The position numbers and the translations under genes are program-made. DNA of 64,000 bases from Sphingomonadales bacterium UBA6174 (GTDB lineage Bacteria; Pseudomonadota; Alphaproteobacteria; Sphingomonadales; Sphingomonadaceae). Positions 38,195-47,658 of the stretch are shown here, one piece after another. The stretch is from assembly GCA_002422945.1 (NCBI GenBank), contig DITW01000053.1, positions 16,069 through 80,068 of the forward strand, read 5' to 3'. The first letter of the stretch is position 1, and every line of letters starts with the position of its first letter. The notes beneath the pieces were generated by a model, which worked only from the letters and a program-made list of their open reading frames with translations, ran no database searches and was not told the DNA's origin.

Positions 38195-39615
38195 CTGACG
38201 CATTGGGAACGCCGCTGAACTTGCCGATGATGATTGATGGGAAAAGCGTGATATCCGCCGAGACCATCGCCGTGATCAATCCCGCGACGGAAGAGGTGAT
38301 CGGCCATGTGCCTGATTGCACACGCGCGCAATTGGATGAGGCGGTTGCGGCAGCGCGGAAAGCCTTTCCGGCATGGCGGGCCACGCCCTATGCCGAACGC
38401 CAGCAGGTGCTGCATGAAATCAGTCGGGTGCTGGCCGAAAATGCCGAGGAACTGGCCGACATATTGACGGCGGAACAGGGCAAGCCGCGCGCCGATGCCT
38501 TGGGAGAAATTCACGCTGCTGCATGGTGGATCATGCAGGTTGCCCAGCAAGAACTGCCCGTCGAGGTAACGGATGAGATGCCGGGACAGCGCAGTATCAC
38601 CCGGCATGTGCCATTGGGTGTGGTGGGTGCGATTACGCCGTGGAATTTCCCGGTGGTGCTGGGGATATGGAAAGTCGGCCCAGCCTTGTTGACCGGCAAC
38701 ACTATGGTGTTGAAGCCGTCGCCGTTCACGCCTTTGTCGACTTTGCGACTGGGTGAATTGCTGCAGCCGATCTTGCCGCCGGGCGTGCTCAATCTGGTGA
38801 CGGGCGGTGACGCGCTCGGGCCGTGGATGACAGAACATCCGGGCATCGACAAGATCAGCTTCACCGGATCGACGGCGACCGGCAGGCGGGTGATGGCCAG
38901 TGCTGCGGGCAATCTGAAGCGGTTGACGCTCGAACTGGGTGGCAATGATGCGGCGATTGTGCTGGACGATGCCGATGTCGAGGCGATTGCCGAGCCGTTG
39001 TTCTGGGCGGCGTTCAAGAATAGCGGTCAGATCTGCGTCGCCACCAAGCGGATGTATGTCCATGACAGCATTTACGACGATGTCGCCAAGGCCCTGACCC
39101 GGATCGCGGCTGAGGTGCAGATGGGCAATGGCGCGGACCCGGCATCCAGACTTGGCCCCATCCAGAACCGGGTGCAATTTGAACGGGTCAAATCCTTGGT
39201 CGAGGATGCAAAGGCGCAAGGCTTGCGCTTTTTGACCGGGGGCGAAATGCAAGGGCCGGGCTTTTTCGTGCCGGTGACGATCATCGACAATCCGCCGGAA
39301 TCGTCGCGCGTCGTGCAGGAAGAGGCGTTCGGGCCAGTGCTGCCATTGCTGCGCTTTACCGATATCGACGAGGTGATTGCGCGGGCCAATGATGTGGATA
39401 TGGGGCTGGGCGGTTCGATCTGGTCGACTAATCACGACCGGGCGATGGAGATCGCGGCGCGGCTGGAAACCGGCACGGTCTGGATCAATGCGGCACAGGC
39501 CTTGACCCCATTCGCGCCCTTTGCCGGGCATAAGCAATCGGGTCTGGGGATCGAACAGGGGTTGAGCGGTATTCTCGAATTTACTGTGCCGCAGACCATC
39601 CATCATGCGCGTTGA
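38191..39615 (+). CDS. Aldehyde dehydrogenase
   Basis: 474 residues. The catalytic cysteine is in NSGQICVATKRMYV, the general-base glutamate in LELGGNDAAIV, and the NAD region is ITPWNFPVV with FTGSTATGR. It oxidises an aldehyde to the acid, giving a substrate for the CoA ligase. The TTG at 38191, overlapping the kinase stop in TTGA and preceded by GGAGAG, is the probable start; ATGs about 12 codons on are alternatives. Confidence 0.91.
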   Translation: MTDALGTPLNLPMMIDGKSVISAETIAVINPATEEVIGHVPDCTRAQLDEAVAAARKAFPAWRATPYAERQQVLHEISRVLAENAEELADILTAEQGKPRADALGEIHAAAWWIMQVAQQELPVEVTDEMPGQRSITRHVPLGVVGAITPWNFPVVLGIWKVGPALLTGNTMVLKPSPFTPLSTLRLGELLQPILPPGVLNLVTGGDALGPWMTEHPGIDKISFTGSTATGRRVMASAAGNLKRLTLELGGNDAAIVLDDADVEAIAEPLFWAAFKNSGQICVATKRMYVHDSIYDDVAKALTRIAAEVQMGNGADPASRLGPIQNRVQFERVKSLVEDAKAQGLRFLTGGEMQGPGFFVPVTIIDNPPESSRVVQEEAFGPVLPLLRFTDIDEVIARANDVDMGLGGSIWSTNHDRAMEIAARLETGTVWINAAQALTPFAPFAGHKQSGLGIEQGLSGILEFTVPQTIHHAR

Positions 39616-39666
39616 TACAGGCCACCAGATGCAGGTTTGTATCAGACCACTAAGAGGGGCGGTCGC

Positions 39667-40443
39667 ATGACGGGATCATCGGGCATGTTGGCGGGCAAGG
39701 TCGTGATCGTGACGGGCGCAGGCTCCGGAATCGGGCGTGCGGCGGCGTTGTTGTTCGCGCGGGAAGGCGCGCGTGTCGGGATCATGGAGCGTGATGCGGC
39801 GAGCGGCACTGAGGTGTCCGAGTTGATCGCGCAACAGGGCGGTGAGGCGCTGTTTTGCCAGGCCGATGTCGCACAAGAAGCGCAGGTCAGTGCGGCGGTC
39901 GATGCGGTGGTCGCTCGGTTCGGGCGGCTGGACGGGGCGTTCAACAATGCCGGGGTCGAGATGTCGAACCAGTTGGTGCCGGATCTGTCGACGCCGGATT
40001 GGCAGCGCGTGATCGACATCAATCTGACCGGCGTATTTTTATGCATGCGTCATCAGACCCGGGCCATGGCTCAAGATGGCGGGGCCATCGTCAACATGTC
40101 GTCGGGCGATGGCATTATCGGCCAGCCCCATGCGGCGGATTATGTTGCGTCGAAACATGGCGTGATCGGCTTGACGCGGGCGGCGTCCTGCGAGGCCCGT
40201 TATACGAAAGTGCGGGTCAATGCATTGCTGCCGGGCCTGATCCTGACTCCGATGGTGGAAGAGCGCCTGTTCGCGAACCCGGCATTTGAGGCGCAGGTGG
40301 CACCGATGGCGGAGCGCCATTCGATTGGCCGGTTCGGCAAACCCGAGGATGTGGCGGAGGCGGCCCTGTGGCTGTTGTGCGACCGGTCGGCGTTCATCAA
40401 TGGGGCGCTGTTGACCGTGGATGGCGGCTATACCGCGCGATAA
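39667..40443 (+). CDS. SDR-family oxidoreductase
   Basis: 258 residues with TGAGSGIG, FNNAGVEM, NMSSGDGIIG (catalytic Ser), YVASKHG (Tyr-x3-Lys) and FINGALLTVDGG. ATG 39667 follows AAGAGGGG. Second of three consecutive dehydrogenases after the aldehyde dehydrogenase. Confidence 0.88.
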   Translation: MTGSSGMLAGKVVIVTGAGSGIGRAAALLFAREGARVGIMERDAASGTEVSELIAQQGGEALFCQADVAQEAQVSAAVDAVVARFGRLDGAFNNAGVEMSNQLVPDLSTPDWQRVIDINLTGVFLCMRHQTRAMAQDGGAIVNMSSGDGIIGQPHAADYVASKHGVIGLTRAASCEARYTKVRVNALLPGLILTPMVEERLFANPAFEAQVAPMAERHSIGRFGKPEDVAEAALWLLCDRSAFINGALLTVDGGYTAR

Positions 40444-40453
40444 GGAGAGAGTG

Positions 40454-41287
40454 ATGTTGCGGTTTGCGGGCAAGGTGGCCATCGTCACCGGTGGGGCGTC
40501 GGGGATTGGCGAGGCGACGGTGCGCCGTCTGCACCAAGAGGGCGCGAATGTGGTCGTGGCCGATATTCGTCCCGATGCGATAGAGCGGCTGCTGGATGAG
40601 ATCGGACCGGATCGCGTGATGGGGCATCAGATCGACATGCTCTATTCGGCGCAGATTGAGGCGATGGTCGCTGCCACGGTCGCGCGTTTCGGTCGTCTCG
40701 ATATTCTGGTGAACAATGCCGGGATCGGCTCGCTTGGTCGGGTGACAGAGATTGATCTGCCGCATTGGCGCGAGGTGATGGCGATCGATGTCGAGGCGGT
40801 GATGTGGGCGAGCCGCTGCGCTATGCCGCATCTGGAGGCTGTGGGCGGGAATATCGTCAATGTCGCCTCTACCTCCGGCATTGCCGGGGATCGAGGGTTT
40901 CTGGCCTATAATGCGGCCAAGGCGGCGGTGATCAACATGTCGCGTTCGATGGCGCTGGACCATGCGCCAAAGGTGCGGGTGAATATCGTCAGCCCCGGCC
41001 TGACCGCGACACCCTTAGCAGAAGGGCTGACTGGCCATGAGGAATTGATGACGGCATGGCTGGACGGCGGCTTGCCCATGGCGCGCCCGGCCCAGCCAGC
41101 GGAGGTGGCATCGGCGATTGCCTTTCTCGCGTCGACAGATGCGTCTTATATCAATGGCCATAATCTCGTCGTCGATGGCGGTACGACCGCATGGACTGGC
41201 CAGCCCGATTTTACGCGTATATTGGGTGGAGTCAGTCATTTAGAAGGTCGGGCGAGCGCGGTTGTGCGCGGCGCGGATGGAGAATAG
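40454..41287 (+). CDS. SDR-family oxidoreductase
   Basis: 277 residues with TGGASGIG, LVNNAGIGSLG, NVASTSGIAGDRG and YNAAKAA, and a late FLASTDASYINGHNLVVDGG. It carries a C-terminal extension of about 25 residues beyond the usual end. ATG 40454 follows AAGGAG. It is closest within the window to the SDR at 29894, sharing the -VASxSG-AGD- stretch. Confidence 0.88.
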   Translation: MLRFAGKVAIVTGGASGIGEATVRRLHQEGANVVVADIRPDAIERLLDEIGPDRVMGHQIDMLYSAQIEAMVAATVARFGRLDILVNNAGIGSLGRVTEIDLPHWREVMAIDVEAVMWASRCAMPHLEAVGGNIVNVASTSGIAGDRGFLAYNAAKAAVINMSRSMALDHAPKVRVNIVSPGLTATPLAEGLTGHEELMTAWLDGGLPMARPAQPAEVASAIAFLASTDASYINGHNLVVDGGTTAWTGQPDFTRILGGVSHLEGRASAVVRGADGE

Positions 41288-42313
41288 ATGATGATCCCGG
41301 ACACAATGCGCATCTACCGGTTGGTGGCCAAGCCGACGCTTGACAATCTTGCCATCACCCATGTGCCGGTGCCACAACCGGGGCCGGGCGAGGCACTGAT
41401 CCGGGTGCGGGCGTCCTCGCTCAACTTCCATGATTATCTCGTCGCGGCGGGGCATATTCCGGTGGCGGCAGGCCGTGTGCCGATGTCCGATGCGGCCGGG
41501 GAAGTGGTGGCGCTTGGCCCTGATGCGACTGGTGTCGCCATTGGGGACAGGGTGATGGGCGCGTTTTTCCCGCACTGGCTGGATGGCCCGCCAACTTGGG
41601 CCAATAATGCCGATGTCGCGGGCGAGACCTATGATGGCTTTGCGGCGGATTATGTCGCAGTTCCTGCCGCTTCCTTGGTGCCGATGCCTGAGGGGTGGAG
41701 CTTTGAAGAGGCTGCAACTTTGCCCTGCGCCGGATTGACGGCATGGCGGGCCTTGAAGGCCGAGGGTGAAGTGGGGCCGGGTAGTGTCGTGCTGGTGCCG
41801 GGGTCGGGCGGTTTGGCGATTTTCGCGGTCCAATTTGCCAGTGCCTTGGGTGTAAGGGTGATCTCGACCTCCTCCTCCGATGAAAAGCTCACGCAACTGG
41901 CGGCCTTGGGGGCGCAAGACGGTATCAACTATCGGACCTGTCCCGATTGGGGGATGCGGGTGCGCGAATTGACTGACGGCGCAGGCGCGGATGTCGTGAT
42001 GGAAATCGGCGGCGAGGCGACGTTCGATCAATCGGTCACCGCATGTCGGATCGGCGGGCGCGTGCTGGTGATCGGCAGCACCGGTCGTGGCGCACCTGTG
42101 CTGCCATTACGCGATGTGATCATGCACCATCTGCGGGTGCAGGGCATGGCCGTGGGGAGCGTAGCCCTGTTGCGGGAGTTGAGCGCATTTCTGGCAGGGC
42201 AAACGATCCGGCCCATATTGAACCGGACATTTGCGTTTGAAGAACTGGCGGATGCGTTTCGCTATCAATTGAGCGGCGCGCATCTTGGCAAGATCGCCAT
42301 TCGTTATGACTAA
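41288..42313 (+). CDS. Quinone-oxidoreductase-like MDR protein
   Basis: 341 residues, NAD(P)-dependent MDR without zinc-binding cysteines. SSLNFHDYLVAAG, SDAAGEVVALGP, LPCAGLTAWRALKAEG and VLVPGSGGLAIFAVQFA show the QOR/YhdH-like fold. It may reduce an enone or enoyl group. GGAGA precedes the tandem ATGs at 41288 and 41291. It overlaps the next gene by eight bases. Confidence 0.88.
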   Translation: MMIPDTMRIYRLVAKPTLDNLAITHVPVPQPGPGEALIRVRASSLNFHDYLVAAGHIPVAAGRVPMSDAAGEVVALGPDATGVAIGDRVMGAFFPHWLDGPPTWANNADVAGETYDGFAADYVAVPAASLVPMPEGWSFEEAATLPCAGLTAWRALKAEGEVGPGSVVLVPGSGGLAIFAVQFASALGVRVISTSSSDEKLTQLAALGAQDGINYRTCPDWGMRVRELTDGAGADVVMEIGGEATFDQSVTACRIGGRVLVIGSTGRGAPVLPLRDVIMHHLRVQGMAVGSVALLRELSAFLAGQTIRPILNRTFAFEELADAFRYQLSGAHLGKIAIRYD

Positions 42314-42683
42314 TCAGGCCATTGCCATCGTGCGCGATTTTATCGCGGCATGGAACCGCAAGGACCGAGATGCGATCATAAAGTTGATGCATCAGGACAT
42401 CATCTGCCACGGCATCCCGCTCGACCCCGCAAAGGGGATTGCGGCGACGATGGCCTTGCTCGATGGATTCCTGGCAGCAGAGGAGATTGACTGGTCTCTC
42501 GAACATATCGCCGCGCAAGGGTCGGTCGTCCTAACCGAACGGGTCGACCGTTTTCGATTTAATAAGGATGCGGACTGGACGGCTGTTCGCGCAATGGGCG
42601 TTTTCGAGATCGGGGCGGATGGCCTGATCCATGCGTGGCGGGATTATTTCGATAAGGAAGAATTGCTGCGCGCCCTATCCTAA
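42306..42683 (+). CDS. Limonene-1,2-epoxide hydrolase-like protein
   Basis: 125 residues. R79 and D81 in TERVDRF, and D113 in HAWRDYFD, match the Asp-Arg-Asp set of limonene-1,2-epoxide hydrolase (D101, R99, D132), including the neighbouring Trp. The water-positioning Tyr53 and Asn55 appear as C34 and G36 in CHGIPLDP, so activity may be altered. ATG 42306 lies within the end of the MDR gene. With the epoxide hydrolase at 31424 this gives two unrelated epoxide-opening candidates in one island. Confidence 0.78.
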   Translation: MTNQAIAIVRDFIAAWNRKDRDAIIKLMHQDIICHGIPLDPAKGIAATMALLDGFLAAEEIDWSLEHIAAQGSVVLTERVDRFRFNKDADWTAVRAMGVFEIGADGLIHAWRDYFDKEELLRALS

Positions 42684-43094
42684 ACGCCGTCTTGAACGAT
42701 GGGTGATGTGCATTCATTGCTTTCCCCGATCATTCTTCGGCCAAAACCAATTGGATCAGTCGCGCTTGCCACCTTAGGATTGTCTGACAATATCGGGAAT
42801 TATAACCTGATATTGCTAATCAAGAAATAAATATAAGTTATTATAATATAATATTTTTTATCACTTTGGACGCGCATAAAATGTCCGGGTGGTTGAAAAA
42901 AGGGGCGGTGATGAGGGTAATCCCAATTTTGATCCGATTTGATGTGCCGCGCACTGCGTTGGTTGCATTGACGGATTCACGTCACTCCCGTTCGGTCGCG
43001 GGTCAGGCTAGCTAGTATCCACGGCTTTATGTGAAACCGCACGCTATTCGAAGGCGCTGCATAGGCCTGTTATTGAGGCAATAATAAGGGGGGT
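42684..43094 (+). promoter_or_regulatory. Regulatory gap upstream of TonB-dependent receptor 2
   Basis: A 411-base gap without a gene. It holds TTGTCTGACAA at 42780-42790, a perfect palindrome and TNGTNNNACNA match, followed by TATCGGG as at 8521. It also holds an AT-rich stretch around 42820-42865 and the TGACG-N6-CGTCA dyad at 42971-42986, whose 21-base context is repeated at 27199. The receptor thus appears to be under at least two of the island's regulators. Confidence 0.6.
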
Positions 43095-45323
43095 ATGATG
43101 AAAAAGTCCCGTTTTCTATCTGTTACTATTTTGGGCGCGTCGCTCCTGACACCAATGTACGCATTGGCACAGGATGCTGCCAATCAAGGTCTTGAAGACA
43201 TTGTCGTGACCGCACAGCGTCGCTCGGAATCGCTGATGAGCGTACCGGTGTCGGTGTCCGCCGTCGGCACGGAAGACCTTGCGCGTCAGGGCATCACCCA
43301 GACCACCGGCCTGTCCGGTGCGGTGCCATCGTTGCAGGTGACCAGCGCCTTTGGCGATGCGCAGCCGAACTTCACCATGCGTGGTATCGGTGTGGGTAAC
43401 GAATATGGCGCCAATCAGGTGTCGCCGGTCGGCGTGTATACCGATGATAACTATCTCGTCGCCCGCACGATGCACGGCATGCAGATCTATGATCTGGAAC
43501 GTATCGAAGCCGTTCGTGGGCCACAGGGCACGCTTTATGGCCGTAACACCACCGGTGGCGCGATCAACTTCATTTCGGTGAAGCCGAAGCTGGAAGCCGG
43601 CACCAAGGGCTATGTCGAACTCGGCTATGGTCGTTTCAACGAACTGCGCGGCCAAGGTGCGATTGAAGGCACGCTGATCGACGATGCGTTGGGTTTCCGC
43701 GCTTCCGTCAATTATGTCAAAGCCGATGGTTGGGTGAAGAACATCTATCCGGGCCAGCCGGATGCGAACTCGCGTGATTCACTGGCGGGCCGTTTGATCA
43801 TCCGCGCCAAGCCGACTGACAAGCTTGACATGACGTTGAAGCTGACCGCCGGTAAGAACAACTCGACACAGGCCGCCGCCTATCACCTGAATGATGGCAG
43901 CGGGGTATCCACCTATCTGCGTTCCTCTGATGGCCTGAGCTTCTTTGAAACCAATCAGCCGTCGCTCGGTTACAATATGGTGAAGAATCGTGGCGCACAG
44001 TTCAACATCAATTATGAACTGACCGATGAACTGTCGATCCAGACCTTGACGGCCTATGATTGGGCAAAGCAGCAGTTGAGCCAGGAAGGTTCGGGGACGC
44101 CGGTCGTCGGCTTCCTCCAGACCAATTATGGTGACGTGTACAAGCAGTTCAACCAGGAAGTGAAGCTGGCCTATTCGGGCGAAAACACGAAGGTTCAGGC
44201 TGGCGTCTATTATGGCATGGACAAGATCAATAACGTCGATCGTTATCGCCTTGTGCAGGCGCTGTATATTTACCAGCATTATCAGCAGACCCGTAAGTCG
44301 GCTGCGGCCTTCATTCAGGTCGATCAGGATATCACCGACAAATTGGGCGTGACTGTTGGTCTTCGTTATACGAAGGACAAGAGCAAGCATTACGATGCTT
44401 ATTCGTTCATCACGGCTTTGGACCCGGCGACCGGACCTGATTTCAGCGTGTATGATTTCGATCCGACGGCTGTTGGCACCGGTTTCACCCATGGCAGCAT
44501 CTCGCCATCGGGCGTTATCACGCCTGAAGCTGCTCGCAAGCGCAAGAGCAGCCGCCTGACCGGTAAGTTCGGTCTGAACTACACGCTGGATAGCGGCGCG
44601 ATCGTGTTCGCCAATTACAGCCGTGGTTATCGCGCAGGTTCGTTCAGCAGCCAGTTCTTCGGCTCCACGATTGATTTCGTGTCGCCAGAAAAGGTTGAGG
44701 CATATGAACTCGGCGCCAAGGGCAAATTGCTCGACGGTCGCGTGAATGTGTCGGGCGCGGTGTTCTTGACCAAGTACAAGAACCAGCAGTTGAACGAAGT
44801 GATCGGGACCACCGGTTACATCCGTTCGGTGCCGGGTTCGGAAATCAAGGGGGCTGAACTTGAAATCAACACCCGCCTGATCCCGGAACTCAAGACCAAC
44901 TTCGCGATCACCTATCTCGATGCAACCTATGACAAATTGACGCTTTCGGGTGTGAATTTGGATGGCAACAACCTGCCGAACGCACCGAAACTGACAATCA
45001 ATGCCGGTGCGGACTGGACCTTTGGCAAGATTGGCAGCGGTGATTTGGTGTTCTCACCGAACGTTGTCTACACCAGCAAGCAGTATTTCTCGCCGTTCAA
45101 CAACGAGGATGGCAATTTCAACCTTGTCGGCAAGGAAAATGCCAAGGTTAATGCCACCATCGGTTGGGAAGGCGAACAGCTTTCGCTGCGTGCATGGGTC
45201 AGCAACCTGACCAACGTCAAGATGTTCATGTATGGCCTGAACCTGCGCGGTTCGTTTGGCTATGATTACATGCTGCATTCACCGCCGCGTACCTATGGCA
45301 TGACGGCACGTTACAAGTTCTAA
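43095..45323 (+). CDS. TonB-dependent outer-membrane receptor
   Basis: 742 residues. The signal peptide ends near MYALAQ, the TonB-box-like strand is LEDIVVTAQRR, the plug contains ERIEAVRGPQGTLYGRNTTGGAINF, and the barrel ends in GMTARYKF. ATGs at 43095 and 43098 both follow AAGGGGGG. It ends the catabolic island and is followed by a strong terminator. Shared operators with genes at 8.5 and 27.2 kb suggest uptake of the island's substrate (inference). Confidence 0.92.
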   Translation: MMKKSRFLSVTILGASLLTPMYALAQDAANQGLEDIVVTAQRRSESLMSVPVSVSAVGTEDLARQGITQTTGLSGAVPSLQVTSAFGDAQPNFTMRGIGVGNEYGANQVSPVGVYTDDNYLVARTMHGMQIYDLERIEAVRGPQGTLYGRNTTGGAINFISVKPKLEAGTKGYVELGYGRFNELRGQGAIEGTLIDDALGFRASVNYVKADGWVKNIYPGQPDANSRDSLAGRLIIRAKPTDKLDMTLKLTAGKNNSTQAAAYHLNDGSGVSTYLRSSDGLSFFETNQPSLGYNMVKNRGAQFNINYELTDELSIQTLTAYDWAKQQLSQEGSGTPVVGFLQTNYGDVYKQFNQEVKLAYSGENTKVQAGVYYGMDKINNVDRYRLVQALYIYQHYQQTRKSAAAFIQVDQDITDKLGVTVGLRYTKDKSKHYDAYSFITALDPATGPDFSVYDFDPTAVGTGFTHGSISPSGVITPEAARKRKSSRLTGKFGLNYTLDSGAIVFANYSRGYRAGSFSSQFFGSTIDFVSPEKVEAYELGAKGKLLDGRVNVSGAVFLTKYKNQQLNEVIGTTGYIRSVPGSEIKGAELEINTRLIPELKTNFAITYLDATYDKLTLSGVNLDGNNLPNAPKLTINAGADWTFGKIGSGDLVFSPNVVYTSKQYFSPFNNEDGNFNLVGKENAKVNATIGWEGEQLSLRAWVSNLTNVKMFMYGLNLRGSFGYDYMLHSPPRTYGMTARYKF

Positions 45324-45373
45324 GGATTGTTCGTCGCAGAATTGCCTGTGGCAGCACATTCTGGACGTTAAAG

Positions 45374-45410
45374 AACGGCGCTATGACCTCGGTCATGGCG
45401 CCGTTTTATT
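45374..45410 (+). terminator. Rho-independent terminator after TonB-dependent receptor 2
   Basis: AACGGCGCTATGAC and GTCATGGCGCCGTT pair around CTCG, followed by TTATT. A clear intrinsic terminator. Confidence 0.85.
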
Positions 45411-45454
45411 CTCTGGCGATGTGCGCTTTCAGCCTGACTCTGGCCGATAAAGGA

Positions 45455-45480
45455 AAGGCCGGATGCGAACACCCGGCCTT
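45455..45480 (-). terminator. Terminator for the UrcA-family gene
   Basis: AAGGCCGG and CCGGCCTT pair. Read leftward, the stem is followed by TTCCTTTAT, fitting an intrinsic terminator 29 bases after the leftward gene. Confidence 0.7.
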
Positions 45481-45508
45481 CAGTCTTGTCCAAGGCAAAT
45501 GCCAATAC

Positions 45509-45820
45509 TTAACGGCTGGCGAGCTTTGCATCGGCCTGTGCGCGGCCATTCGTGACGGCCTTGTTGAAGCAATTGTTATAATCCGCTGGCATGTTGACGC
45601 CTGAAGTGGTCCAAAAACCACAGGTGACGCGGGCCGCGATGTCGATCCGCTTATAGGCGGTGGCGCGGGCAGCCGGGTCGGCGGCGTTCAGATCGGCGAT
45701 GGTGACGCTACGGCTTTGGGTGACGGCATCGCCGCTGTCGGTTGAGGCCATGGCGGGCATGGCCGGGAGGCCAAGGGCCGCAGCTACAAGCCAAGCGGCA
45801 TGCGCGTGGGAGAGTTTCAT
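45509..45820 (-). CDS. UrcA-family secreted protein
   Basis: 103 residues. A signal peptide (AWLVAAALGLPAMPAMA) is followed by a short domain with SVTIADLNAADPAARATAYKRID and two cysteines in VTCGFW and YNNCFNKAV, the UrcA pattern common in sphingomonads and caulobacters. Function of the family is unknown. It is a single-gene unit read leftward. Confidence 0.82.
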   Translation of the reverse strand: MKLSHAHAAWLVAAALGLPAMPAMASTDSGDAVTQSRSVTIADLNAADPAARATAYKRIDIAARVTCGFWTTSGVNMPADYNNCFNKAVTNGRAQADAKLASR

Positions 45821-46263
45821 CTGGTAATATCCTTCCTACGATTACAGAAATATTGAGCTATCTGCTTAATGTGTTGCAGCGCGGCACTTCGTCGCCTTTT
45901 GGCTTTTACGCAGCGTGCATTGCGGTTTTATTATAGGTTTTTCGATATTTACCCGCAATCCGCTGGTCTGTTCATGCCAGTAATCGGGTGATGACCTTGC
46001 CCGTGAAAATAGCAATAATCACAGCTTATCAGCAGGATCGGGCATTTCGATTGCATTGACCCGGCAGCACAAAAGGTCGTGTGTTTAAAGCTGGGCTGGA
46101 CCGTGATCGGCAACGGGGCTGATCACTGCAGGTCAAGTTGCATAGAGCGCACGCGATTCGGTTTCATTTCATGCGCCGCAGCAGAAAAACGCCCGGAAAC
46201 GCAGGAGATTGCTCGTGCCAGTATTACCTATGTGGGGTTAAGCGCCGCACTTCAACGCGTGGT
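45821..46263. other. 443-base gap with no gene found
   Basis: The region holds the promoter side of the UrcA gene and the tail side of the RND operon. Short frames here have no ribosome site or family likeness. I see no repeat or clear hairpin. Confidence 0.5.
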
Positions 46264-47658
46264 TCAGTTCGCTTCCGGGGCAATCGCGCGATAAAGAGCG
46301 ATCCGATAGCCGATCTGCGTGAGCCGCGTTCTGACCAACGCCTTGCGGGCGGTAGTCAGACTGCGTTGGGCATCCAATCGGGTGAAATAGGAATCGATGC
46401 CCGCGCGGTAGCGACGGTCGCTTAAGGTGAAGCTCTGTTCGCTGGCCGTGACCAGTCGGTTCTGCGCGGCCAGTTGCGCGTCGATTGTTTCTAACCCGGC
46501 AAGGGCATCGGCCACTTCGCGAAATGCGGTCTGGATCGTTTTTTCATAAGTAGCGATCAGGCCCTCGCGTCGCGCCTTGCTGGCCTCGAAATTCTCGCGC
46601 CCACCACCGCCGAAGATGGGAAAACTCGCGCTTGGCTGCACATCCCAACTGAACGCGCCATTGGTGAACAAGGCGGATAAGGCCGAACTCGTCGATCCGA
46701 GTGCCGAAGTCAGGCTGATCGTGGGGAAAAAACGCGCGCGGGCCGCCGCGACATCGGCATAGCCTGCTTTCAGCTCGGCCTCGGCCTGCACCACATCGGG
46801 ACGGCGCAGCAATATCTGTGATGACAGATCGGGCTGGGGTTGAATGATCGCGGGATCAAGCGCGGCAAGTCCGGTCGGCAATTGGCTGGATGGCACCGGC
46901 ACGCCGACCAGCAGATTAAGCGCGTTGCGATCCTGCGCGACCTGCGTCATGGCAACGAGCCGGTCAGCCTCGGATGAGGCGAGCAGCCCTGCCGCCTGAT
47001 TGACGTCAAGGCCGCTGACCAAGCCCGCTGCCTTGCGACTTTGGACGAGTTCGAGGCTGCGTTCGGCGGTGGCAAGGCTGGTTTCGCTTTCGCGCAACAG
47101 ATCCTGATCGGCAGCCAATTGGATATAGGCAAGCGAGACCTCGGCCACCAAGGCGACACGCGCGGCCTTGGCACCCGCTTCGCTTGCGAGATAGCGTTGC
47201 CGGGCGGCTTCGTTCAGGCTCGCCATGCGACCGAACAGGTCGATTTCAAAGCTGGTAATGCCGATGGAAGTGGCCCAGTTTTCATTGCTCTCGTTGCTGT
47301 TCAACGGTCCCTCGATCTTGACCGAGCCATCCGCGGCAATGTTAGGCAGCCGATCGCGCTGCGCCCCGCGATATTGCGCCCGCGCCAGACCGATATTGGC
47401 GACCGTTATGCGTAAATCGCGATTGTTGATGAGGGCTGTCGTCAATAGCGCCTGCAATTTTTCATCGCGGATCAAGGCCTGCCACGACAAGGCGGCATCG
47501 ACGCTGCCGCTGCTGGCGACGGGCGAGGGGGTGGGCGCTACCTGTTGTGGCCATTGGGCTGGCACGGGCATGGCGGGTTGCTTGTAGTCGCCCATCATGC
47601 AGGCCGACAGCATGGTCATGGTGCCGAGCGCGCAGGCAATGCGAAACGGGCGATTCAT
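46264..47658 (-). CDS. NodT/OprM-type outer-membrane efflux lipoprotein
   Basis: 464 residues. The lipobox is LSAC (C20), followed by paired TolC-type repeats (long helices such as AARVALVAEVSLAYIQLAADQDLL and the C-terminal FTLSDRRYRAGIDSYFTRLDAQRSL). It forms the outer-membrane channel of the RND pump. ATG 47656-47658 overlaps the pump stop in ATGA, so translation is coupled. Confidence 0.92.
   Translation of the reverse strand: MNRPFRIACALGTMTMLSACMMGDYKQPAMPVPAQWPQQVAPTPSPVASSGSVDAALSWQALIRDEKLQALLTTALINNRDLRITVANIGLARAQYRGAQRDRLPNIAADGSVKIEGPLNSNESNENWATSIGITSFEIDLFGRMASLNEAARQRYLASEAGAKAARVALVAEVSLAYIQLAADQDLLRESETSLATAERSLELVQSRKAAGLVSGLDVNQAAGLLASSEADRLVAMTQVAQDRNALNLLVGVPVPSSQLPTGLAALDPAIIQPQPDLSSQILLRRPDVVQAEAELKAGYADVAAARARFFPTISLTSALGSTSSALSALFTNGAFSWDVQPSASFPIFGGGGRENFEASKARREGLIATYEKTIQTAFREVADALAGLETIDAQLAAQNRLVTASEQSFTLSDRRYRAGIDSYFTRLDAQRSLTTARKALVRTRLTQIGYRIALYRAIAPEAN

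Noticed and set aside
45383..45604. 73-codon rightward frame between receptor 2 and UrcA
   Set aside because: It runs through both terminators and the antisense of the UrcA gene.
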